A stretch of 64,000 nt of DNA from Oscillospiraceae bacterium (GCA_017538965.1 JAFYHU010000015.1:1-64000), one strand, 5' to 3'; shown: positions 17,853-29,328, counted from the first letter of the stretch. Made by a program: numbers and translations. Notes: generated by a model from the sequence alone, not told the origin.

Positions 17853-19589
17853 TCAGGCGGACTTCCAGCAGATGCTGTTGAGATAGTCCGTCAGGGTGGC
17901 GCGGTCGTAGTACTGCGCGGGCGTGGGTAGGACGAAGTCCGGGTCCGCGCCGCGGTCGACGTCATAGAAGGCGCCGTTCTTGAGGAAGGACATGCGCCGC
18001 GGACCGGAGATGGCAAACGACGTGCCCCAGGCGCTGGAGACGGGCTGCACGACGCAGGCACCGCCGCCGGAGGTGCGGCCCAGGAGGGTCACCTTCCCGG
18101 ATTCCTTGAGCATGCAGGGCACCAGATTGCCGCCGGAGAAGCTGAAGGGCGAGATGAGGCAGAACAGGTTTTTGTCCGTCACGGCGTCGCTCTCGTCAAA
18201 CTGCCGGTCGCGGTTGGTGTCGCCGCGGTAGGTGGTCGAGCACATCGCGCCGGTCATGGTGTCGTTCATGCCGATGGCGGCCTCCCCCAGGAACCAGGCG
18301 ATGGTGAACACCGCGGCGTCCGTCGCGCCGCCGCCGTTGGCGCTCAGGTCAAGGACGATGTTCTCGATGGGGCTGTCCTCGCGGTTGATCATCGCATGGG
18401 CCTTCATGATGAGGCCGACGGTGTCGTCGGGCAGGTCTGCGACATCCTCCGCCCGATAGTAGACATCGGGGTCATCGGTGTTCATGTCGAACGAGTCAAA
18501 GCTGATGTAGGCGGTGTTGCCGACCTCCTCATAGCCGGGGATGCCGTCGGGGTATACCGCTGCCCGGGCGTCCATCTGCCGCTGCCGGTGCTCGGCCATA
18601 CGGGTGCGCGAGAAGCCCTCGGCCTGATAATCGTTCGGGCCGGTCAGATACGAGAAGGCATAAAACTTGCTGTGGTTGTCATCCAGAAAGTCGGTGATCA
18701 GGCGATAGATCGCCCCGTCCGCCTGCTTCACTTCCGGACCCCTCAGATAGGCGTCAAAGCCGACTTCATGGAACAGTCCGCCGAAGCTGTCGATGGCGTG
18801 GGCTTCCTTCAGGCCGTAGAGGCAGTCCAGCATCACGCACAGCTCGTTAAATCCGAATTCCGTCAGCTCCTCGCTGCGCTCGCCGGCGGGGGCGCTGTAG
18901 TAGACATCGGGGCAGGCTCTCAGATCCCCGGAAAAGATCACGCTTTGCCCGTTGAAGTAAAAGCTCTGGGCCAGGTTCGGCGCGGTGAAGAAATCCGAGA
19001 CCGTCTGCAGCGGGATCAGGTACAGGCCGTCCTGCCGGACCAGATCGATGCCGTAATCCCCCAGACGGATTTCCACGGCGTCGCCGAAGCGCTCGAAGGA
19101 TTTCGTGCCGACCTTCTGCAGGACCGCAGGTTCGCCGTTGTCGTTGAAGCCTTTGGACATGGTCAGATCCAGGATGTTGGGGGCCACGGGCAGCATGCAG
19201 AACAGGTTATAGTCCTGAAACCACAGGACGCTGCTGTCAAAATCGATGGTCATCGGGACCTCCGCGGAGTAGGCTTCGTTCGTCCTCGTGATCGTTACGA
19301 CGGCGTCCTCCGCGGATACCGCGAACTCGCTTTCGAAAAACATCCGCAGCAGCGTGACCAGATCGTTGACCTCCATATAGGGCAGGTCGCCGACGCCGTC
19401 CAGGAAGTAGAGCTTCATCTCCATGCCCGTGTTCATGCTGTTGGCGTAAAGGGGGAACGCGCCGTCGCTGATTTCATGCGTCCCGGCGGCAAAGGCCGAG
19501 ATGCTGAGCGTCAGCAGCAGCGTCAGCGTCAGCAGAAGGCACACAAGCTTCTTCGCCGGATGCTTTCTATAATTGGATGTGGTGCTCAT
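17853..19589 (-). CDS. secreted S41-type peptidase paralogue F
   Basis: 578 residues from the ATG at 19589 (AGGAGG ten bases upstream). The N-terminus MSTTSNYRKH is shared with the calcium-loop protein; then a hydrophobic signal segment ending SISAFAA leads directly to the DLPYMEV region, so the acidic helical domain of the other members is missing. Body of the C/E type: LDDNHSK, IVLDLSANGGG, loop DTNRDRQFDESD and FSFSGGN, with Gly after the putative Ser. First gene of the array; direct repeats lie in the promoter region upstream. Confidence 0.85.
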   Translation of the reverse strand: MSTTSNYRKHPAKKLVCLLLTLTLLLTLSISAFAAGTHEISDGAFPLYANSMNTGMEMKLYFLDGVGDLPYMEVNDLVTLLRMFFESEFAVSAEDAVVTITRTNEAYSAEVPMTIDFDSSVLWFQDYNLFCMLPVAPNILDLTMSKGFNDNGEPAVLQKVGTKSFERFGDAVEIRLGDYGIDLVRQDGLYLIPLQTVSDFFTAPNLAQSFYFNGQSVIFSGDLRACPDVYYSAPAGERSEELTEFGFNELCVMLDCLYGLKEAHAIDSFGGLFHEVGFDAYLRGPEVKQADGAIYRLITDFLDDNHSKFYAFSYLTGPNDYQAEGFSRTRMAEHRQRQMDARAAVYPDGIPGYEEVGNTAYISFDSFDMNTDDPDVYYRAEDVADLPDDTVGLIMKAHAMINREDSPIENIVLDLSANGGGATDAAVFTIAWFLGEAAIGMNDTMTGAMCSTTYRGDTNRDRQFDESDAVTDKNLFCLISPFSFSGGNLVPCMLKESGKVTLLGRTSGGGACVVQPVSSAWGTSFAISGPRRMSFLKNGAFYDVDRGADPDFVLPTPAQYYDRATLTDYLNSICWKSA

Positions 19590-19689
19590 GGATCCCGAGT
19601 CCTCCTGAATTTGGATAATAATGGGGTTAGTCGGCATGATAGGACCGCCCGACTTCAGATTGCTGCCGTTGCGCTGATTTGTATAATTA

Positions 19690-19740
19690 TTAAATATTTA
19701 TTGCAATATTATGCAAAAAGTGCTCAAATCATCTCAAAAG
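19690..19740 (-). promoter_or_regulatory. promoter region with direct repeats upstream of paralogue F
   Basis: On the minus strand two TTTGAG repeats (19733-19738 and 19723-19728) stand 10 bp apart. After six bases comes a weak -35 TGCATA, then 17 bases and TAATAA. The same order of elements precedes the second regulator gene at 20624-20690. A weak -35 next to direct repeats suits an activator. The remaining AT-rich stretch up to 19800 holds no gene. Confidence 0.5.
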
Positions 19741-19804
19741 CTATTTTGTAAATAAATTGTAAATTCACTGAAACGTGCCGTGGGCTGGCTTCGAACGCCC
19801 CGGA

Positions 19805-20605
19805 TCAGGGCTTCTTCTGAAACTGCAGGCTTCCCCGTGTCGGCTCCGCCCAGCTGTAGCTGCTCATGTATTCGTCGCTGAATTCCCGGATCGCCTTCCT
19901 GTCCTCCTTCTCCAGCATCCGGTAATAATCGCAGTCCAGCATCTCAGGGCGAACGGCGATCTGCGTCCCCTCCCGGATCAGGACATTCTGCATGCCGATT
20001 TTCCCGAGGGTCGAGCGCAGGTCACAGAGGAAGTTCCGGATCCGGTGCTTCGCCTTATCCATATCATCCGCATCCCCCCACAGCATGAGGATCATCTCTT
20101 CCGCCGTACAGGCCTTGCCTCTCCGGTCGACAAGAATGGCCAGCACTTCCTTTGTCTGCCGCCGTGCAAACTTCAGCGGTTCTCCCTTCCAGAAGACCTC
20201 AAAGCTGCCGAAGCAGCGGACCTGCAGCCTGTTCAGCTCATTTCTTCCCTTCTGCAGTTCCTGCAGCTCTGTCAGCACGTCCTCCGGCGTCAGCGGGCTG
20301 ATGATATAGTTCGCCGCCCGTACCCGGAAAGCATCCAGCACATACTGCGGCGTGTCCGCCACAAAGACCACGGCCGTGTCGGGCAGGATCTTCCGGAGCG
20401 TGGCGGCAAACACCAGGCCGGACATCCCCGGCATCTCGATGCCGCTGAACACGATGTCCGGGCACAGTCCCCCGTCCCGGACGGCAGAGAGCGCATCGCC
20501 GGCAAGCGAAAAGCCTGCGAGCTCCGCATTCGGGGCCGCCTTTTGGATGGCTGTCTTTATTTCTTCCAGGGTTTTCGGGTCGTTGGCTACGGCAAAGATC
20601 TGCAT
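19805..20605 (-). CDS. response-regulator-like protein with degenerate receiver and SARP/OmpR-type DNA-binding domain
   Basis: 266 residues. The N-terminal receiver fold (1-120) aligns without gaps to the regulator encoded at 20772-21599, but every catalytic position is changed: the acidic pair D7-D8 is A7-N8, the phospho-acceptor D55 is G55, T83 is A83 and K103 is S103. The C-terminal half begins RCFGSFEVFW and contains RRQTKEVLA, a winged helix of the OmpR/SARP kind. It should bind DNA independently of phosphorylation. Separate unit: a strong terminator lies between it and the upstream regulator gene. Confidence 0.85.
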   Translation of the reverse strand: MQIFAVANDPKTLEEIKTAIQKAAPNAELAGFSLAGDALSAVRDGGLCPDIVFSGIEMPGMSGLVFAATLRKILPDTAVVFVADTPQYVLDAFRVRAANYIISPLTPEDVLTELQELQKGRNELNRLQVRCFGSFEVFWKGEPLKFARRQTKEVLAILVDRRGKACTAEEMILMLWGDADDMDKAKHRIRNFLCDLRSTLGKIGMQNVLIREGTQIAVRPEMLDCDYYRMLEKEDRKAIREFSDEYMSSYSWAEPTRGSLQFQKKP

Positions 20606-20623
20606 AATTGCTTACTCTTTCTT

Positions 20624-20690
20624 CGTTAATGTGCAAGTTTATAAAATCTCACAGCATCTTAACACAGAAGGCGCTCAAAAACGTCTCAAA
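20624..20690 (-). promoter_or_regulatory. promoter and direct-repeat operator of the degenerate regulator gene
   Basis: Minus strand: TTTGAG at 20685-20690 and again at 20674-20679 (11 bp apart). After GCGCCTTC comes a weak -35 TGTGTT, a 17-base gap and TATAAA. The arrangement TTTGAGCRCYTTYT is shared with 19690-19740. Heptamer repeats with an 11-bp period beside the -35 are how SARP-type activators bind. Confidence 0.5.
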
Positions 20691-20714
20691 CAAGCCGCTA
20701 ATAATATGCATACC

Positions 20715-20749
20715 TAAAAAAAGCCGGGACGCGTCCCTGCGTCCCGGGT
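20715..20749 (-). terminator. strong intrinsic terminator after the kinase-regulator operon
   Basis: CCGGGACGC pairs with GCGTCCCGG around a six-base loop, followed on the minus strand by CTTTTTTT. It closes the unit ending at 20772. Confidence 0.9.
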
Positions 20750-20771
20750 CTGATGATTCTTCTCTCTGTGC

Positions 20772-21599
20772 TCATGCGCCGGCGGAACTGTCCTCCTGAC
20801 GCAGCGTGCTGCGGAAATGCAGCGTTCCCGCCGTCAGCTCCGCCCAGCTGTAATTGCTCATATATTCGCCACGAAAGGCGTTGACCGCCGCCATATCGCC
20901 GGTCAGCATCCGGTAATAGTCACAGTCCAGCAGCTCCTCGCGTACGGCGATGTGCCCCCCGCGGCGGATCAGGACGTCCTCCATCCCGATCTGCTTCAGG
21001 GTCTCACGCAGATCGCTGACGAGATTGCGGATCGCATGCTTGGCGTCCTTCAGATTGCCGGGGTCGTCCCACAGCACCGAGATCAGTTCCTCCGACGTGC
21101 AGGATACGCCCATCCGGTCGATCAGATACGCCAGCAGCTCTTTCGTCTGCCTGCGTTTGAACTTCAGCGGTTCCTCCTGCCAGAACACCTCGAAGCTGCC
21201 GAAGCACCGAACCTGCAGCCGGTTCTTCTGCGGTTTCATCGCCATCGGCAGTTCGTCCAGTTCCGTCCGCACGTCCTCCGGCGTCAGCGGCTTCATGATA
21301 TAGTCGTGCGCGCGTACCCGGAAGGCTTCCATCGCATATTGGGAAAAGGCCGTGACGAATACCACCCGCGTGTCCGGGGAGGCTGTCTTGAGCGCGACGG
21401 CAAATTCCAGCCCCGAGATGGCCGGCATCTCGATGTCGCTGAAAACGACCTGCGGCCTCAGCCCTCCGCTCCGGATGGCATCCAGCGCCTCGACGGCCGT
21501 GTCAAAGGCGCGCAGCACGGCGCCCGGCTCAGCCTCTTCGATGCAGCGGCAGAGCACCCGCAGCGCTTTGGGTTCATCGTCTATGGCAAAGATCAGCAC
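20772..21599 (-). CDS. response regulator with SARP/OmpR-type winged helix
   Basis: 275 residues from a GTG at 21599 preceded by AAGGAGGAG; the start overlaps the kinase stop by seven bases, indicating translational coupling. The receiver has intact D7, D8, D55 (VFSDIEMP), T83 and K103. The output domain is the same type as in the neighbouring degenerate regulator: RCFGSFEVFW, RRQTKELLAYL, then a winged-helix segment with VLWDDPG. Partner of the upstream LytS-type kinase, although the output domain is not LytTR. Targets may include its own array of neighbours. Confidence 0.9.
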   Translation of the reverse strand: MLIFAIDDEPKALRVLCRCIEEAEPGAVLRAFDTAVEALDAIRSGGLRPQVVFSDIEMPAISGLEFAVALKTASPDTRVVFVTAFSQYAMEAFRVRAHDYIMKPLTPEDVRTELDELPMAMKPQKNRLQVRCFGSFEVFWQEEPLKFKRRQTKELLAYLIDRMGVSCTSEELISVLWDDPGNLKDAKHAIRNLVSDLRETLKQIGMEDVLIRRGGHIAVREELLDCDYYRMLTGDMAAVNAFRGEYMSNYSWAELTAGTLHFRSTLRQEDSSAGA

Positions 21600-22990
21600 G
21601 GTTTGTTCTCCTCCTTCGGCAGAGTGACGGTCACGGTGGTCCCCGTTCCCGGTGTGGATTCGACGCGCAGGCTGCCCCCGCACATCTGAGCCAGGCGCTC
21701 GCGCACATTCTGGATGCCCACATGGGATTTCCCGGGGTCCTTCTCCTGCTTCTCCGGCTTACAGCCGGGGCCGTTGTCGGTCACGGTGATCTCATAGCGG
21801 TCGGGATACTCCCTTGTGGCGATGAGCACCTCCCCTTTTCCGTCGGCGTTGCCGCGGACGCCGTGGTGCACGGCGTTCTCCACGATGGGCTGCAGGGTCA
21901 GGATCGGCAGGGTAAAGGACATGCACGGGATGTCGTACCGCACGGTCAGCTTCTCCTCGAAGCGCATCTTCTCCAGCGCCAGATACTGCCGGGTATGCTC
22001 CAGCTCCCTGGCGAAGGGGATCGGGGCGGTCGTCTGCAGCGCGTCCATGTTCCCGCGCAGATAGTTTGCAAACTGCACGGTGGCCTCTTCCGCCTGGGCC
22101 GGGTCTGAGCGGCAGAGCTCCTGGATCACGGTGAGCGAGTTGTAGAGGAAATGGGGCCGGATCTGGGTCATCATGATCTGGATCCGCTGTTCCGCCTGCA
22201 GCGCCCGCTCGTGCTCGCGCACGAACTGAAAGTGCAGCCAGATGTAGTTGATCACGCAGTCAACGACGGCGGCGATGGTGAGATAGGCGATGGGCTGGTC
22301 GAAGTCGTAGGTGTTGAAGTCCAGCGCCAGCGCGCCGATGATCAGCTCCAGCATCAGCACCGGCAGCCAGGTCTCGCGGCGCGTCGTCGGCTCAAACACG
22401 CGTATCGTCAGCACCAGCCAGCAGATGAGCAGGACCGTGCTGACATAAAAGCTCATGTTGCCCAGGGGGCCGCGATGAAAATGGTTGTCATACGAGATGT
22501 GGAAGCAGACGTCCGAAAACAGCGCCGTCAGGTAGACCGCGGCGTTCAGGCCCAGCAGCGCCCACACCCACCGCAGGCGCTTTTCCGGCGCGATCATCCG
22601 CATGAACAGGGCCAGCGCCGCCGGCCAGACCGCATAGCCGTAGATCGCCGTCAGCGTCCGCGCCGTGACATGCGGCTCCCCGATCATCAGGCGGTATTCC
22701 AGATGATCCTGGATCACCAGGCTGAACACCACCGCGATGATGATCCGCATGATCCGCTTGCGGTCGGGGCGGATATAGTCGTCGATGTTCACCACGATCG
22801 CCAGCATGCCCAGCAGCGTCAGCGTGGGCAGCAGCGCCAGCGTCGACTGATAGTTGCTGACGAGGAACACGCAGAGATTGTGATGATGAAAAGCAAGGGC
22901 CCACACCGCGAACAGAACGGTCGCCGTGACCAGCAGCGCGATGAGCACAAATCTGCCGCGGTTCGGGCTCTCCTTTTGCTTGATCCCCAT
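21593..22990 (-). CDS. LytS-type membrane sensor histidine kinase
   Basis: 465 residues. About seven hydrophobic segments fill residues 15-245 without a large extracellular loop. Then the His_kinase domain (PF06580 type) with IRPHFLYNSL carrying the phosphorylated His, and a HATPase: N-box LQPIVENAVHHG, G1 DNGPGC and VGIQNVRERL. Ribosome binding site AGAAGGAG. It lies 48 bp after the beta-galactosidase gene and overlaps the regulator gene, so one operon is likely. The signal sensed is unknown. Confidence 0.92.
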   Translation of the reverse strand: MGIKQKESPNRGRFVLIALLVTATVLFAVWALAFHHHNLCVFLVSNYQSTLALLPTLTLLGMLAIVVNIDDYIRPDRKRIMRIIIAVVFSLVIQDHLEYRLMIGEPHVTARTLTAIYGYAVWPAALALFMRMIAPEKRLRWVWALLGLNAAVYLTALFSDVCFHISYDNHFHRGPLGNMSFYVSTVLLICWLVLTIRVFEPTTRRETWLPVLMLELIIGALALDFNTYDFDQPIAYLTIAAVVDCVINYIWLHFQFVREHERALQAEQRIQIMMTQIRPHFLYNSLTVIQELCRSDPAQAEEATVQFANYLRGNMDALQTTAPIPFARELEHTRQYLALEKMRFEEKLTVRYDIPCMSFTLPILTLQPIVENAVHHGVRGNADGKGEVLIATREYPDRYEITVTDNGPGCKPEKQEKDPGKSHVGIQNVRERLAQMCGGSLRVESTPGTGTTVTVTLPKEENKPC

Positions 22991-23037
22991 CGTTCCGTCT
23001 CCTTCTCATTTCCTTACCTATGATTGGGATCGGAAGC

Positions 23038-26178
<3,141 letters not shown>

Positions 26179-26205
26179 TTACGTGCCCCTGACGCAAAAA
26201 AGTAC

Positions 26206-26234
26206 TTGCGAAATTGGTTACAAGAGTGTAAAAT
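26206..26234 (+). promoter_or_regulatory. sigma-A promoter of the small ORF
   Basis: TTGCGA (26206-26211), 17-base spacer, TAAAAT (26229-26234), 50 bp before the ATG at 26285. Confidence 0.6.
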
Positions 26235-26284
26235 ATAGAAAACAAATGTTTACGGCAGCATTCTGGATGTGAGGTGAGGACAGC

Positions 26285-26470
26285 ATGCCGGTAGAAGCAC
26301 TGCGGGATGAAGCCGCGAAGCGGGGGCTTCCGCGGATCGGGACACCGCTGCGGCGGGTCGATCTCGAGCCCAATCATCTGTATGTCTGTTATATGGATGA
26401 GTTTGACAACGAATACGTCGTACGCCGCGGGATTCTGACGATCGTCTCGGCAGACGGCAAGGTTTACTGA
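26285..26470 (+). CDS. small hypothetical protein, 61 residues
   Basis: Reads MPVEALRDEAAKRG... to ...TIVSADGKVY. Mixed charged protein with a probable short N-terminal helix and a beta-rich C-terminus; no signal or membrane segment. I do not recognise a family. Support for a real gene: a good promoter, GAGGTGAGG before the ATG, and a perfect terminator starting at its stop codon. It is monocistronic and divergent from lacZ. Confidence 0.7.
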   Translation: MPVEALRDEAAKRGLPRIGTPLRRVDLEPNHLYVCYMDEFDNEYVVRRGILTIVSADGKVY

Positions 26471-26504
26471 TCCCGGCTTTGAAAGCCGGGATCAGCCCTT
26501 TTTA
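26468..26504 (+). terminator. strong intrinsic terminator
   Basis: TGATCCCGGCTTT pairs perfectly with AAAGCCGGGATCA, followed by GCCCTTTTTA. It includes the stop codon of the small ORF. Confidence 0.92.
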
Positions 26505-26900
26505 TTCGTAAAGTTCCTCTTCGGTGACACAGTCGTTCTTGATGGTCCCCACCAGCGTCTGCAGCGCATCCACAACATGGGGGCGGATGTCGCCGCCGAT
26601 CAGGACAAGCATGATGTCATCCCCCGGGCGGAGCTCGCCTTCGTTGAGCCAGACCCGCACATGGAAGATGCCCTCCATCCGTTTTGCCGCGGCGACGGCC
26701 TGTTCCAGCTTTTCGGCGTCATAGGAAAAGCGCATACCCGTCACCGGTTTTGTGTCCGTCTTTCCGAGGCGGACTTTTGCTTTTGCGCTGCGGCGGACAA
26801 CACCGCAATGGCTCAGGTACATACCGCAGTTTTCGGCATCCGGGGCCGCCTTGGCCTCTGCAAGCCACTGATCAAGGGATGGTTTCATGTTTTTCATCAT
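26502..26900 (-). CDS. MoaE-like molybdopterin synthase large-subunit homologue
   Basis: 132 residues resembling the short clostridial MoaE-type proteins: KPSLDQWLAEAK, CGMYLSHCGVVR and a conserved helix before FHVRVWLNEGEL. In MoaE the protein transfers sulfur from MoaD to precursor Z. The usual C-terminal catalytic lysine region is not obvious here and no other moa gene is in the window, so activity is open. Start overlaps the RNase J stop (ATGA), hence co-translation with rnjA. Name moderately sure. Confidence 0.6.
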   Translation of the reverse strand: MMKNMKPSLDQWLAEAKAAPDAENCGMYLSHCGVVRRSAKAKVRLGKTDTKPVTGMRFSYDAEKLEQAVAAAKRMEGIFHVRVWLNEGELRPGDDIMLVLIGGDIRPHVVDALQTLVGTIKNDCVTEEELYE

Positions 26901-28558
26901 ATTTCGGTGATGACGGGGAGGATCATCGGGCTGCGGCGGGTGGTTTTGTACAGGTAGCCCGAGAGATTGGACTTGACCTTATTTTTCACGGCGTTGAAGT
27001 CGGTGATCTTCTGATCTTCGCAGTTCTCGACGGTTTCCGTCACGACACGCAGGAGTTCATCCATCAGGTCTTCCGATTCCTTGACATAGATGAAGCCGCG
27101 GGTGAGAATCTCGGGCGGAGCCAGCAGCTTGTGATCGTAGGATGAGAAGGGCATCACCACGACGAGCATGCCGTCTTCGGCGAGCCGGTGCCGGTCGTGC
27201 ATGACCACGCTGCCAACCTCGCTCATGCCGACGCTTCCGTCCACCAGGACGGCGCCCGCCTGCACGGTTTCTTCACAGATGACGCCTTTTTTGGTAAACT
27301 CAATGACCCAGCCGTTTTCGGCAATGATGACGTTCTTCGGCGCGACCCCCATCATGCGGCCGAGTTCGGCATGCTTGACAAGCATGCGGTGCTCACCGTG
27401 GACGGGGATAAAGTATTTCGGCTTGACCAGCGCCAGCATCATCTTCTGCTCTTCCTGGCAGGCGTGGCCGGAGACATGCAGATCGGTATGGCGGTCATAG
27501 ATGACCTCGGCGCCTTTGTGGAAGAGCTCGTCGATGACGCGGCTGATCATGTTCTCGTTGCCCGGGATTGCCGAGGCGGAAATGATGATCCGGTCGCCGG
27601 CGTCGATCTGAATCTGCTTATGCTCGGAGAAGGCCATGCGGTAGAGCGCGGACATGGCTTCACCCTGGCTGCCGGTGGAGATGATGACGGAGCTGCTCTT
27701 CGGCAGGTTCTTCATCTCATCCAGATCCACCAGCACGTTCTCCGGAACATCCATATAGCCGAGCACGATGGCGGTACGCAGAACGTTTTCCATGCTGCGT
27801 CCGGTCACAGCCACCTTGCGGCGGTACTTCGCCGCAACGTTGATGATCTGCTGGAGGCGATGGACATTCGAGGCAAAGGTCGTGATAATGATGCGCTTGT
27901 CGCAGCCCTGGAAAAGCTTGTCAAAGCTCTCCCCTACCTTGCGCTCGGAAGCCGAGTGGCCCCGGGTTTCGACATTGGTCGAGTCGCTGAGCAGGGCAAG
28001 GACGCCTTCGTTGCCCAGTTCACCGAGACGCACGAGGTCGATCATGCCGCCGGAGATGGGCGTGACGTCGATCTTGAAGTCTCCGGTATGGATCAGCGTG
28101 CCCACCGGGGTTTTGATCGCGAGGGCAACGGAATCCGGGATGCTGTGGTTGACCCGGATGAATTCGATCGAGAAGGCACCGATCCGGAAAACGGAACCCG
28201 CCTTTTTGGTAAAGATCTGGGTGGTGGTAAGCAAGTCGTGTTCCTCGAGCTTCAGCTCGATCAGCGCTGCCGTCAGGGGCGTTGTGTATATCGGGACGTC
28301 CAATTCATGCAGGACGTAGGGCACGGCGCCGATATGATCCTCATGGCCGTGCGTGATGACCAGGGCACGGATGCGGCTGGCGTTGTTGCGCAGATAGGTG
28401 ATGTCCGGCAGGACCACGTCGATGCCGTACATGTCCTCATCCGGAAAGCCCATGCCGCAGTCGATAACGATCATGTCGTTGCCGAATTCCACGACCGTCA
28501 TGTTTTTTCCGATTTCGCCCAGCCCGCCGAGCGGGATGACTTTCAGTTTCGGTGTCAT
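26897..28558 (-). CDS. rnjA: ribonuclease J
   Basis: 553 residues, the usual RNase J length. Metallo-beta-lactamase core with H70-G-H72-E-D74-H75 (THGHEDHIG), GDFKID, the SDSTNVE motif, the beta-CASP domain with ISTGSQGE, and VSGHA plus PVHGE near the end of the nuclease part, then the C-terminal domain. RNase J is a 5'-3' exo- and endoribonuclease for mRNA decay and rRNA maturation in Bacillota. Gene lies nine bases after recR and overlaps the moaE-like gene by four bases, so recR-rnjA-moaE form one operon. Confidence 0.95.
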   Translation of the reverse strand: MTPKLKVIPLGGLGEIGKNMTVVEFGNDMIVIDCGMGFPDEDMYGIDVVLPDITYLRNNASRIRALVITHGHEDHIGAVPYVLHELDVPIYTTPLTAALIELKLEEHDLLTTTQIFTKKAGSVFRIGAFSIEFIRVNHSIPDSVALAIKTPVGTLIHTGDFKIDVTPISGGMIDLVRLGELGNEGVLALLSDSTNVETRGHSASERKVGESFDKLFQGCDKRIIITTFASNVHRLQQIINVAAKYRRKVAVTGRSMENVLRTAIVLGYMDVPENVLVDLDEMKNLPKSSSVIISTGSQGEAMSALYRMAFSEHKQIQIDAGDRIIISASAIPGNENMISRVIDELFHKGAEVIYDRHTDLHVSGHACQEEQKMMLALVKPKYFIPVHGEHRMLVKHAELGRMMGVAPKNVIIAENGWVIEFTKKGVICEETVQAGAVLVDGSVGMSEVGSVVMHDRHRLAEDGMLVVVMPFSSYDHKLLAPPEILTRGFIYVKESEDLMDELLRVVTETVENCEDQKITDFNAVKNKVKSNLSGYLYKTTRRSPMILPVITEI

Positions 28559-28567
28559 ACGTACTCC

Positions 28568-29167
28568 TTATATCTCCGTTCTTCCTTCGAGCGCCCGCGT
28601 CAGGGTCGCGTCGTCGGCAAATTCCAGATTGGAACCGACCGGAATGCCGTAAGCCAGCCGGGTAACTTTGATGGAGAAGGGTTTGAGCAGGCGCGAGATG
28701 TACATGGCAGTCGCCTCGCCCTCGGTATCGGGGTTCGTAGCCATGATCACTTCCTGTACTTCGTCGTTGGCGGCGCGGACCAGCAGGTCCTTCACGCCGA
28801 TATCGTCCGGGCCGATGTGATTCATCGGGGAAATCACACCGTGGAGGACGTGATAGAGGCCGTTGTATTCGCGGGCGCGCTCGATGCTGAGGACGTCCTT
28901 CGGATCCGAAACGACACAGATCACGCTGCGGTCTCGGCGATCACTGGCGCAGATCGGGCAGACGTCGCGGTCGGTATAGTTGCGGCAGATCCGGCACTGT
29001 CTGACATCGCGCTTGGCCGCCGTGATCGCCTCGGCGAAAGCTGCGGTCTCCTGTTCCGGGAGGGAGAGGACATAAAACGCGAGGCGCTGGGCGCTCTTCC
29101 GGCCGACGCCGGGAAGCGCGGCAAAGCGATCGATCAGATTGTCAAGAGCAGCCGGGAAAAAAGCCAT
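28568..29167 (-). CDS. recR: recombination mediator protein RecR
   Basis: 199 residues, the normal length. Helix-hairpin-helix LPGVGRKSAQRLAF near 18-31, zinc finger CRICRNYTDRDVCPIC near 57-72, then a Toprim domain with VVSDPKDVLSIE and ATNPDTEGEATA. With RecF/RecO it loads RecA at gaps during repair. Commonly next to dnaX and yaaK, neither of which is visible here. First gene of the recR-rnjA-moaE operon. Confidence 0.97.
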   Translation of the reverse strand: MAFFPAALDNLIDRFAALPGVGRKSAQRLAFYVLSLPEQETAAFAEAITAAKRDVRQCRICRNYTDRDVCPICASDRRDRSVICVVSDPKDVLSIERAREYNGLYHVLHGVISPMNHIGPDDIGVKDLLVRAANDEVQEVIMATNPDTEGEATAMYISRLLKPFSIKVTRLAYGIPVGSNLEFADDATLTRALEGRTEI

Positions 29168-29200
29168 GGTTGATTTACTCCTTTATATTTGTTGCGGGAG

Positions 29201-29321
29201 ACACCTCATCCGTCTTTGCCCTCGCGTGAGATCGGGCAAATCCACCTTCCCCATGAGGGGAAGGGCGCCTGCGGGCGCGGAGTTTGCGGATCCGCGTAAA
29301 TGCAGAAAGCTGAATACGGGG
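29201..29321 (-). repeat. intergenic repeat family, copy R1 (partial)
   Basis: Between rpe and recR. It begins with an ACACCTCATCCGTCTTTGCC-type stretch and a hairpin (CCTTCCCC/GGGGAAGG) and ends at 29292-29321 with the family's A-end, CCGCGTAAATGCAGAAAGC...CGGGG. The B-end of the family is not seen. Confidence 0.6.
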
Positions 29322-29328
29322 AAAATAA

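Noticed and set aside
20772..21683. Longer start for the active response regulator
   Set aside because: The extra 28 codons lie within the kinase gene, have no receiver homology, and the GTG at 21599 has an ideal ribosome site.
27188..29173. 661-codon open frame opposite rnjA and recR
   Set aside because: Spans two unrelated genes on the other strand and has no recognisable domain.
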